NCBI GenBank assembly: GCA_949746915.1
Contig: CATKEA010000194.1
Coordinates: 1-10,698, forward strand
Length of the DNA stretch: 10,698 nucleotides
Reading direction: 5' to 3'
Origin: an uncultured Bacilli bacterium
Lineage (GTDB): Bacteria; Bacillota_I; Bacilli_A; RF39; UBA660
Shown here piece by piece: positions 1 to 6,690 of this stretch. Position numbers and translations under genes: made by a program. Every line of letters begins with the position of its first letter. The first letter of the stretch is position 1. A model generated the notes under the pieces. It was given only the letters and a program-made list of their open reading frames with translations. It was not told where the DNA came from and did not search any database.

Positions 1-22
1 AATATATATTATTAATAGCAAT

Positions 23-940
23 CTAAACTAACTTTAATCCATTATCAAGCTCTTTTATTAACATTTTAGTTTTTTCACTGCAATACTTATTTACTTTATA
101 ATCAATTAATTTCTTCTCCATTTTTTCCTTTTTATTAACAAAAAAATTCACACCATTTACAAATGGTTCTAATAATTGACTATCTGTTCTAAAAACAAGA
201 GAAGAAGAAAAATCATCATCAGAAATATAGTTTTCCTTATTAACTCGCTTATCCCTTTCAGCTAGTTCAAGCAAAGTTTTTATAAACTTCATAGTATTGA
301 CATCTAACTCATCAAATTGACGTAACTTATCTACTAAATAACACATTGTAAAAGTAAAATTATAACTGCTTAAATACCAATATGTATCTAAATTATTATT
401 ATTCCCAATACCAAGAGCTGGTAAATCAATACTGTCCTTTTCTTTAATTATATCTACTGTTCTAATAACATTTCCATCTGCATCATAAATTTTAGTTCCC
501 ATAGACATACCATCTGCAATTGATGTTATACTACAATATTCATCTTTAAGTAATTCTTTAATAAAATCAACACCAAAATGCTCTTCATATTTGTCTATTT
601 TATGAAAAGAACGCTGTACCTCTAAATATTTATTCCTAACAACAGATTTTTGATGATCGTTAAAATGTAACATATCTTTATTTAAACCAATAACTATAGC
701 ATTACATATATCTCTTACCTCAGAATCCTTAGAGTTTAAGCGAAAATGATTACAAATAGTAAGAATTTTATTAATATAATCATCATCTAATATAACAAAA
801 TCATCAACGTCCAAAGTTTCTTTTAACCCATATAGGAAAGGTAATTCATCATAGCACTCATATAATTCTATTAAAGCCTGATCACTAAGCATCATTATTT
901 GTGATCTAATCAATAGGTAATCTGATATACTTTCTATCAT
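23..940 (-). CDS. Unrecognised 305-residue protein encoded downstream of lon
   Basis: I do not recognise this family. The protein is soluble-looking: no signal peptide and no membrane segment. The N-terminal half (about residues 1-135) is mostly helical and charged. A short segment around residues 140-165 looks like beta strands, with a turn of the type DADGN. A glycine/asparagine run (GIGNNNN) near residue 180 is followed by a helical C-terminal part ending in a lysine-rich tail. The chosen start is the ATG at 938-940, because an AAAGGAG site lies 8 bases upstream; the ATG at 944-946 is only 2 bases from that site, and a start at 991 has no such support. The gene overlaps the lon stop by 35 bases in another frame, so translation is probably coupled to lon. 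It ends in TAG at 23-25, and no terminator is visible in the 22 bases left. A role linked to Lon (substrate, adaptor) would be speculation. Confidence 0.8.
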   Translation of the reverse strand: MIESISDYLLIRSQIMMLSDQALIELYECYDELPFLYGLKETLDVDDFVILDDDYINKILTICNHFRLNSKDSEVRDICNAIVIGLNKDMLHFNDHQKSVVRNKYLEVQRSFHKIDKYEEHFGVDFIKELLKDEYCSITSIADGMSMGTKIYDADGNVIRTVDIIKEKDSIDLPALGIGNNNNLDTYWYLSSYNFTFTMCYLVDKLRQFDELDVNTMKFIKTLLELAERDKRVNKENYISDDDFSSSLVFRTDSQLLEPFVNGVNFFVNKKEKMEKKLIDYKVNKYCSEKTKMLIKELDNGLKLV

Positions 941-3266
941 CTTCATCACTCCTTTTCTTTTCTTTAAATACTTGCTTATAAATATCAACATATTTATCTA
1001 CTAAAATAAAATGCGTTCGTCTTTTTATTTCAATTGGAATTTCTTCTAAATCTTTTTCATTTTGCCTTGGAATAAATATTTTTCGAACACCATTTCGATA
1101 AGCCCCAATAACTTTCTCTCTAACTCCACCAATCGAAAGAACTTTTCCTCGTAAAGTCATTTCCCCTGTCATCGCTAGATTAGTACTCACTTTAGTATTT
1201 GTAAACAATGAAATTAAAGTCGTTGTCAAAGTAACACCAGCACTAGGACCATCCTTTGGAATAGCACCCTCAGGAACATGGATATGAATATTATTATTTT
1301 CTATCATAGAATAAGATATTTTAAACTCTCTATGATTAGCTTTAATATAACTAAGAGCAAGCATTGCTGACTCCTTCATAACATCTCCTAAACTACCAGT
1401 AAGCATAACCTCACCTTTTCCAGGATACATTGTTACTTCAATTGGTAAAATATCCCCACCATATGGAGTATAAGCAAGACCATTGACTACTCCAACACGA
1501 CCCAAAATATCATTATCACTATCTAAATACTTTTGTTTTCCAAGATACTTATATAGATTATTAGAATCAATCAAAAACTCTTCATCCTTTGAACCAGTAA
1601 CAATTTGTTTCACAATTTTTCGAAGAATACTAGCAATACTTCTTTCTAAGTCACGAACTCCAGCTTCTTTTGTATAATTACGAATAATTTCCAAAATAAC
1701 ATTGTCACTAAATTTAACCTGTCCATCCATTAAACCATGTTCTTTTAACTCTTTAGGAATTAAATGCTTTTGTGCTATATCTAACTTTTCATATTCTGTA
1801 TATGAAGATAATTCAATAATTTCTAAACGATCTCTCAACTCTGTTGGAATCTGTTCATAATAATTTGCGGTTGTAATAAACATAACCCTAGATAAATCAA
1901 ACTCTTCTTCTATATAATGATCAACAAAAGTACTATTTTGTTCTGGATCTAAAACTTCTAATAAACTGCTAGCAGGGTCCCCCTTAATATCTTTTGTCAT
2001 TTTATCAATTTCATCAATTATAAAGACTGGATTCATCGTACCCGCTTTTTTCATTCCACTTATTATTAATCCTGGTGCCGCTCCTATATAAGTTCTTCTA
2101 TGCCCAACAATTTCCGCTTCATCGTTAATCCCACCAACAGATATTTTTGCAACTTTTCTTCCAATCGATGATGCAATACTTTTAGCAAGTGATGTCTTAC
2201 CAACTCCAGGTGGACCAACTAAACAAATAATTGGACTTTTCAAATCGTGAGTCTGTTGTTTTACTGCCAAATATTCTAAAATTCTATCTTTAACAATATT
2301 AAGACCAAAATGGCTTTTATCAAGCTCTTCACTAACACTATCTAAATCATAAATATCTTCTGTATACTTACCCCAAGGAAGAGAAATAAGCCAATCTATA
2401 TAATTACGAATAACTCCTATTTCTGGTGAATTTGGATTATTACCCTCATACCTATCAAGCTCTAAATAAAGTCTTTCCTTAACTTTCTCCGGACAAACAA
2501 GTTCATCTATCTTATTTCTTAAGTTAAGAATATCACTTTCTTTATCCTTAATTTCTCCAATTTCCTCTCGCATCAAGCGAATCTTCTCACGTAATATAAA
2601 ATCTCTCTGATTTTTTTCAAGTTCAATAGCAAGCTCTTCATCTATCTTCTTCTCAAGCTCCATAATTTCTAAATCTTGTTGCATATCATCAAGTAACATC
2701 TTTGCTCTAACTATCGGATTAACCTCAATTAAATATCTAAGCTTCTTTTCATACTCTAATTGCAAACTAGAAACCACTAAATCTGTAAGATTACTAATAC
2801 TAGAAGCAGCATTTATATTGGTTGCCATTGTATTACTAATATAAGGGGTCTCATCAACATAATTATTAAACTTTTTCTTAACACTTCTAATATAAGCCGT
2901 TTCTTCCTTAGAGTTTAATATAATATCTTCAAGCTCAACAATGTCAGCCTCAAATAAATCATCAATATGTCTATACCTAGCAACTTTAACACGACGTTGT
3001 AATATTAAAGTAATACGTGTTTTACCATTTGGCATATCCATTTTCATTTTTATTGTTGACAAAACTCCAATATTAGGTAAATCCTCTACATCAATATCTG
3101 TTTCTAAAGGATCTTTTGAATTTATTAATAAAACCTGATTATCATAATGACTATCAGCAAGTGACAACAATTGCTTATCAATCAATGAATCAAACTCAAG
3201 ACGTGCTTCAGAAGAGGGAAAAAAAACAACATTTTTTAGTATTAACACTGGAAGATTTTTTGCCAC
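906..3266 (-). CDS. lon: ATP-dependent protease La (LonA)
   Basis: LonA is a cytoplasmic homohexameric AAA+ serine protease that unfolds and degrades damaged and regulatory proteins. At 786 residues it has the normal full length. Domain order: N-terminal substrate-binding domain (about 1-195, beginning LPVLILKNVVFFP), coiled-coil/helical linker (about 195-300), AAA+ module with Walker A GPPGVGKT (351-358) and Walker B FIIDEIDK (415-422), then the protease domain with the catalytic serine in PKDGPSAG (Ser675) and the catalytic lysine Lys718 in REKV. All key residues are present, so it should be active. The start is GTG at 3264-3266, with a GAGGGTGA site about 6 bases upstream. It has its own promoter (3302-3330) after the murE terminator. 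The charged tail past about residue 765 overlaps the start of the next gene. No CtsR or CIRCE operator was seen upstream. Confidence 0.97.
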   Translation of the reverse strand: MAKNLPVLILKNVVFFPSSEARLEFDSLIDKQLLSLADSHYDNQVLLINSKDPLETDIDVEDLPNIGVLSTIKMKMDMPNGKTRITLILQRRVKVARYRHIDDLFEADIVELEDIILNSKEETAYIRSVKKKFNNYVDETPYISNTMATNINAASSISNLTDLVVSSLQLEYEKKLRYLIEVNPIVRAKMLLDDMQQDLEIMELEKKIDEELAIELEKNQRDFILREKIRLMREEIGEIKDKESDILNLRNKIDELVCPEKVKERLYLELDRYEGNNPNSPEIGVIRNYIDWLISLPWGKYTEDIYDLDSVSEELDKSHFGLNIVKDRILEYLAVKQQTHDLKSPIICLVGPPGVGKTSLAKSIASSIGRKVAKISVGGINDEAEIVGHRRTYIGAAPGLIISGMKKAGTMNPVFIIDEIDKMTKDIKGDPASSLLEVLDPEQNSTFVDHYIEEEFDLSRVMFITTANYYEQIPTELRDRLEIIELSSYTEYEKLDIAQKHLIPKELKEHGLMDGQVKFSDNVILEIIRNYTKEAGVRDLERSIASILRKIVKQIVTGSKDEEFLIDSNNLYKYLGKQKYLDSDNDILGRVGVVNGLAYTPYGGDILPIEVTMYPGKGEVMLTGSLGDVMKESAMLALSYIKANHREFKISYSMIENNNIHIHVPEGAIPKDGPSAGVTLTTTLISLFTNTKVSTNLAMTGEMTLRGKVLSIGGVREKVIGAYRNGVRKIFIPRQNEKDLEEIPIEIKRRTHFILVDKYVDIYKQVFKEKKRSDEDDRKYIRLPID
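949..955 (-). promoter_or_regulatory. Ribosome binding site for the gene after lon
   Basis: On the minus strand AAAGGAG lies inside the 3' end of lon, 8 bases before the ATG at 940. Its spacing favours that ATG over the one at 946 (2 bases away) and fixes a 35-base overlap with lon. Confidence 0.65.
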
Positions 3267-3301
3267 GTAATGTCACCCTCTCTTAAAACTAATTGTTTTC
3301 T

Positions 3302-3330
3302 ATTATAATTCATAAAAACAACAAAATCAA
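3302..3330 (-). promoter_or_regulatory. SigA-type promoter of lon
   Basis: On the minus strand the -35 box TTGATT (3325-3330) and a perfect -10 box TATAAT (3302-3307) are separated by 17 bases. The predicted transcript starts near 3295, about 30 bases before the GTG start of lon. The position just after the murE terminator fits a separate transcription unit. Confidence 0.7.
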
Positions 3331-3376
3331 CAAACTAAACACTATTTTACACAATTTTAAGACGGAAAAATATACC

Positions 3377-3408
3377 AAAAAAAGTAATACAACATATATG
3401 TATTACTT
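3377..3408 (-). terminator. Intrinsic terminator overlapping the murE stop codon
   Basis: On the minus strand a 10-bp stem (arms 3399-3408 and 3382-3391, AAGTAATACA with TGTATTACTT) with a 7-base loop is followed by a run of T down to 3377. The first arm contains the last sense codon and the TAA stop of murE, so there is no spacer between gene and terminator. The stem is AT-rich, so it may be of medium strength. Confidence 0.75.
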
Positions 3409-4818
3409 AAAGTATTTATCAATTACTTCTAAATCACTATATGGAATATAATCCTTACCAAGGGCCATATAATTATCAGTACCTTTTCCAGCTATTAAAA
3501 TAATATCATCTGCTAAAGCCATAGATAAGGCTTTATTTATTGCATCAACCCTATCTATAATTCTAAGATAATTATCTTTGTCACTAGAACTAAGTAAATC
3601 ATCTATTATATCATCGACATCTTCTTCTCGTGGATCATCCATTGTAAAAATAACAATATCCGAGTTATCCAAAACAATCTTTCCCATCGGACCTCGTTTT
3701 TCTTTTTCCCTTCCACCAGCAGAACCAGTAACTGTAATAATTCTTTTCTTTTTTAAACTCTTTAACACTGGATAAATTTTTAAAAAAGCATCTGGCGTAT
3801 GGGCATAATCAAGTACTATTCTATAATCTTGCCCATAGTTTAAAAACTGAAGTCTACCATCTACTACATTAATATTTTTAATACGACGAATAACTTCTTC
3901 CATAGAAAAATCTAAATATTCAAGAAGAACCAACATAGAAGCTAGTAAATTATAAATATTAAACTCTCCAATTAAAATACTAGCAAACGAATACTCTTGA
4001 TCTTTATATAAAACTGTAATATTAGTTTTATCAAAATCCTGCTTATAATTAACTAATCTCAAAGTTGCATTTTCACTTTTTCCGTAAGTAACAACCCTAC
4101 CATTACTAGCTTTACATTCCCTTTCAAAATATTTATCTTCATAATTCAAAATGCAAAGACCAGTCGATTTAACTTTTCTTAAAAGATCCAACTTACACTC
4201 TACATAATTATCTATTGTTTTATGAACATTTAAATGATCCTCTGTAATATTAGTAACTATTCCAACCTCAAAAGAAATACCATCAAGTCTTTTTCTAAAA
4301 AATGCCTCACTACTAGTTTCCATAGCTAAATATTTACAACCAACATTAACAAATTTATCTAAATACATATACATTCTATCACTATCAGGTGTCGTATTTC
4401 TAATTTTTTCATTAAACTTCGATGTTCTTATACCATTAGTTCCTATATATCCACAAACATCATTTCCAATTAAATCTTGAATAATACTAGCAACTGTTGT
4501 TTTTCCATTAGTACCAGTAATCCCAAAAATACCAAGTTTAGCTTCTGGATAATCATACATCTTCTTAGCAAGACGTGTAAGTTCTTTATTAGTATCATCA
4601 ACCATAATAACTGGAACACTCTTTCTTCCTACATCACGACTGACAACTATAGCACTAGCACCATTTAAAATAGCTTCATCAACAAATAAATGTCTATCAG
4701 TAGTAACTCCATTAACACAAACAAAAATATCTCCTTTTTCAACTTCCTTAGAATTAATTTTAATTTTATTTATTAACCTACCATCATCAATATCATATAA
4801 ATCACATAATCTTTTCAA
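3403..4818 (-). CDS. murE: UDP-N-acetylmuramoyl-tripeptide synthetase (MurE)
   Basis: MurE is a cytoplasmic ATP-dependent amide ligase that adds the third residue of the peptidoglycan stem (meso-diaminopimelate or L-lysine) to UDP-MurNAc-L-Ala-D-Glu. The 471-residue protein shows the three Mur-ligase domains: N-terminal UDP-binding (about 1-90), central ATPase with P-loop GITGTNGKTT (99-108), TTPDS (142-146), ETSSEAF near 167-173 and the probable carbamylated Lys209 (YVECK), and a C-terminal domain starting near VVDGRLQ. The specificity loop is DDPR (394-397); its arginine is typical of diaminopimelate enzymes. The later motif is GKGTDNY (444-450) rather than the GKGHE of that class, so the substrate is uncertain. 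The start is TTG at 4816-4818, 10 bases after AGGAGG. It follows truB by 7 bases and is cotranscribed with it. Confidence 0.95.
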   Translation of the reverse strand: MKRLCDLYDIDDGRLINKIKINSKEVEKGDIFVCVNGVTTDRHLFVDEAILNGASAIVVSRDVGRKSVPVIMVDDTNKELTRLAKKMYDYPEAKLGIFGITGTNGKTTVASIIQDLIGNDVCGYIGTNGIRTSKFNEKIRNTTPDSDRMYMYLDKFVNVGCKYLAMETSSEAFFRKRLDGISFEVGIVTNITEDHLNVHKTIDNYVECKLDLLRKVKSTGLCILNYEDKYFERECKASNGRVVTYGKSENATLRLVNYKQDFDKTNITVLYKDQEYSFASILIGEFNIYNLLASMLVLLEYLDFSMEEVIRRIKNINVVDGRLQFLNYGQDYRIVLDYAHTPDAFLKIYPVLKSLKKKRIITVTGSAGGREKEKRGPMGKIVLDNSDIVIFTMDDPREEDVDDIIDDLLSSSDKDNYLRIIDRVDAINKALSMALADDIILIAGKGTDNYMALGKDYIPYSDLEVIDKYFK

Positions 4819-4825
4819 TTAGAAT

Positions 4826-5683
4826 CTACCTCCTAAAACCACGATATGATTTTATCTTCCCATTAGAACATTTTTGATAAATTGCCAATATTTTTTCTTC
4901 TTCATCTAAAAATGTTATAAAATTACCATTTATCTTTTTTTCAAGTGGACAACCATTTTGTATTTTAAACTTAATCTCTCCTGTAACAATTTCTTTTTCA
5001 GTATCCAAACTATCAGGTATACTAATTAATTTATCTAAAGACACCTCATCTAAACAAATACTATCTTCTATTTTAAAATTGCCTTGTTCTATTCTCTGAA
5101 GATTCTTCATAGCCATTGGTATTCCCATAGCTTCTCCAATATCTCTAATTAAACTTCTAATATATGTTCCTTTACTAACACTTACCAAAAACTTAAAAGT
5201 TTTACTATTAAAATTATATTCTTCAATTAAAGAAATGTTTCTAATTTCTACTTCTCTTTTAGGTAAAATAACTTCTTCTTTTAATCTAGCATACTCATAA
5301 AGTCTTTTACCATTTACTCTAACAGCTGAATAAAGTGGAACCTCTTGTACATACTTTCCAACAAAGGAAGCTAATACTAAACGTAAGTTGTCATTATTAA
5401 CTTCAAAATCGTTAACAGTTTCTAACACTTCTCCTGTTACATCAAGAGTATCTGTACATATTCCAACTTCTACTTCTGCTATATAACTCTTATCATCACT
5501 AGTAATAAGTTCAATAATCTTAGTAGCATCATTAACACAAACCACTAAAACACCTGTAGCCAAAGGATCAAGAGTTCCTGTATGACCAACCTTATTAGTA
5601 CCAAGTTTTTTGCAAACACTATTAACAACATCCCGAGAAGTCATTCCCTTTTCTTTATTAATAATTAAAACACCACTATCCAT
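4826..5683 (-). CDS. truB: tRNA pseudouridine(55) synthase (TruB)
   Basis: TruB converts U55 of the T-loop of tRNAs to pseudouridine and also helps tRNA folding; it acts in the cytoplasm. The protein begins MDSGVLIINKEKGMTS, and the catalytic motif GHTGTLDPLATG places the nucleophilic aspartate at residue 39. A KSYIAEVEVG strand region and the SKGTYIRSLIRDIG motif near residues 193-207 follow, then a short C-terminal part with the weak similarity usual for the PUA-like end. Length 285 is close to Bacillota homologues (about 300). The ATG at 5681-5683 was chosen because AGGTGA lies about 5 bases upstream and because the extra 24 residues of the upstream frame (to 5755) would run through the promoter. 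TruB commonly follows rbfA in this operon; here a terminator and a new promoter separate them. The usual ribF is not next; murE is. Confidence 0.96.
   Translation of the reverse strand: MDSGVLIINKEKGMTSRDVVNSVCKKLGTNKVGHTGTLDPLATGVLVVCVNDATKIIELITSDDKSYIAEVEVGICTDTLDVTGEVLETVNDFEVNNDNLRLVLASFVGKYVQEVPLYSAVRVNGKRLYEYARLKEEVILPKREVEIRNISLIEEYNFNSKTFKFLVSVSKGTYIRSLIRDIGEAMGIPMAMKNLQRIEQGNFKIEDSICLDEVSLDKLISIPDSLDTEKEIVTGEIKFKIQNGCPLEKKINGNFITFLDEEEKILAIYQKCSNGKIKSYRGFRR
4829..4834 (-). promoter_or_regulatory. murE ribosome binding site inside the truB 3' end
   Basis: AGGAGG on the minus strand is both the last two Arg codons of truB and a perfect Shine-Dalgarno sequence, 10 bases before the TTG start of murE. 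It supports the rare TTG start and implies that ribosomes finishing truB occupy the site. Confidence 0.8.
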
Positions 5684-5713
5684 AAAATCACCTACTACTG
5701 ATAATATACATAT

Positions 5714-5743
5714 ATTATAAGCTAAAATTTTAGAAGTTTCCAA
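5714..5743 (-). promoter_or_regulatory. Promoter of the truB-murE unit
   Basis: On the minus strand the -35 box TTGGAA (5738-5743) and a perfect -10 box TATAAT (5714-5719) are 18 bases apart. The start of transcription would fall near 5707, leaving a leader of about 24 bases before the truB ATG at 5683. This agrees with the upstream terminator and rules out the longer truB start. Confidence 0.7.
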
Positions 5744-5834
5744 GAAAAATTGCAAAAACTAATCTAAATATTATCTTATATATTCATTTTACATTAAATA
5801 TCCACCAAATTTTTTAGTACTACTATTAAAATAA

Positions 5835-5861
5835 TAAAAAAAGTATCCAAAAATGGATACT
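5835..5861 (-). terminator. Intrinsic terminator after rbfA
   Basis: On the minus strand an 8-bp stem (arms 5854-5861 and 5842-5849, AGTATCCA with TGGATACT) closes a TTTT loop. It is followed by six T, then a further AT-rich tail. It sits 14 bases after the rbfA stop and marks the end of the rimP-rbfA unit. Confidence 0.85.
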
Positions 5862-5875
5862 AACTAATAAAAATA

Positions 5876-6223
5876 TTATTCATTATCTTCATCATTTATT
5901 TTTTCTATTAAATCTTCAATTTTTTTACCATATTCAATCGAAGTATCAAAAACAAATTTTAACTCTGGAGTATGTCTAATATCAATTCTTTGAGACAACT
6001 CTCCTCTAATAAAGCTACTAGCCTTATTTAAAGCATTTAAAGTACTTTCTCTTTTTGTATCATCAAGTACCGTAAAATATACTTTGGCAAAACTAAGATC
6101 ACTTGTTATATCACAATCTGTAATAGTTACAAACTTAATAGCCTCATCTTTTACCTCTTCATATATTATCTGGCTAATTTCTTTTACAAAAGTACTATTT
6201 AAACGTTCTATTTTAACATTCAT
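5876..6223 (-). CDS. rbfA: 30S ribosome-binding factor A (RbfA)
   Basis: RbfA is a small KH-fold protein that binds the immature 30S subunit near the 5' end helix of 16S rRNA and helps its late maturation, including in the cold. The 115 residues match family length. Recognisable parts are FVTITDCDITSDLSFAKVYF (about 31-50), the helix NKASSFIRGELSQRI and the signature IRHTPELKF followed by FDTSIEYGKKIEDLIEKI. The helix position that usually reads A-x-G (as in ASGFIR) is A-S-S here, a mild variant. A strong AGGAGGAG site precedes the ATG at 6221-6223. It lies 27 bases after the unknown gene, is the last gene of the operon and stops with TAA. Confidence 0.95.
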   Translation of the reverse strand: MNVKIERLNSTFVKEISQIIYEEVKDEAIKFVTITDCDITSDLSFAKVYFTVLDDTKRESTLNALNKASSFIRGELSQRIDIRHTPELKFVFDTSIEYGKKIEDLIEKINDEDNE

Positions 6224-6250
6224 TATAACTCCTCCTCATCAAGGATCTAT

Positions 6251-6679
6251 TTATTTTAATAATTTCTTTAATGTATAACTTCCAACACCACTTACATCTG
6301 GCCCTTGACATTCAACAAAATTAGATCTTGTATGCTTACTCCCATTATATTTAGAAATAAAATTCATTGGCATATGACATTGCTCGTTAATTCCATATAT
6401 AGTCTCTATACTATAGAAAGACTTTTCTTTAGAAAGAACAATAATGTAATCTTCTTCAAACAAGATTTTCTTACTTTTCTCTCTTTCAAATGCACAAAGA
6501 GTAACATCAGTATTATTGCCATCTAAATGTCTAACACCCGCAAATAATAAATCAGAATGTTTCTTCTTATAAAAAAGTAACATTGTAAATCCATTAATCA
6601 TCATCATATCAAGAATATTAACTTTTTCTAAGCTTAACCGTGTTTTATCGTTAAACAAATCAAACACCATATCCCCCAT
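6251..6679 (-). CDS. Unrecognised 142-residue protein between infB and rbfA
   Basis: I cannot assign a family. In many Bacillota this slot holds ylxP (DUF503), but the YlxP opening and basic character are absent, so it is not simply a divergent ylxP as far as I can see. The protein looks soluble and mixed alpha/beta: a hydrophobic strand pair around residues 20-50 (NGFTMLLFY, DLLFAGVRHLDG), another strand pair (DVTLCAFE, DYIIVLSKE), and a C-terminal segment with CQGPDVSGVGSYTL before KKLLK. The start is taken as the ATG at 6677-6679, 11 bases after the infB stop; its ribosome site (GTAGGT inside the infB end) is only moderate. A TTG at 6688 is too close to that site and an ATG at 6670 lacks a well-spaced one. 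Cotranscription suggests, but does not prove, a role in translation or ribosome assembly. Confidence 0.8.
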   Translation of the reverse strand: MGDMVFDLFNDKTRLSLEKVNILDMMMINGFTMLLFYKKKHSDLLFAGVRHLDGNNTDVTLCAFEREKSKKILFEEDYIIVLSKEKSFYSIETIYGINEQCHMPMNFISKYNGSKHTRSNFVECQGPDVSGVGSYTLKKLLK

Positions 6680-6690
6680 TAAAACCAAAC

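Noticed and set aside
3267..3402. CtsR heptad repeats or a CIRCE element before lon
   Set aside because: I looked for GGTCAAA repeats and for TTAGCACTC/GAGTGCTAA arms on both strands and found neither.
5684..5755. Longer truB reading frame starting at 5755
   Set aside because: Its 24 extra residues do not resemble TruB, no ribosome site precedes it, and the segment contains a good promoter whose transcript would start inside it.
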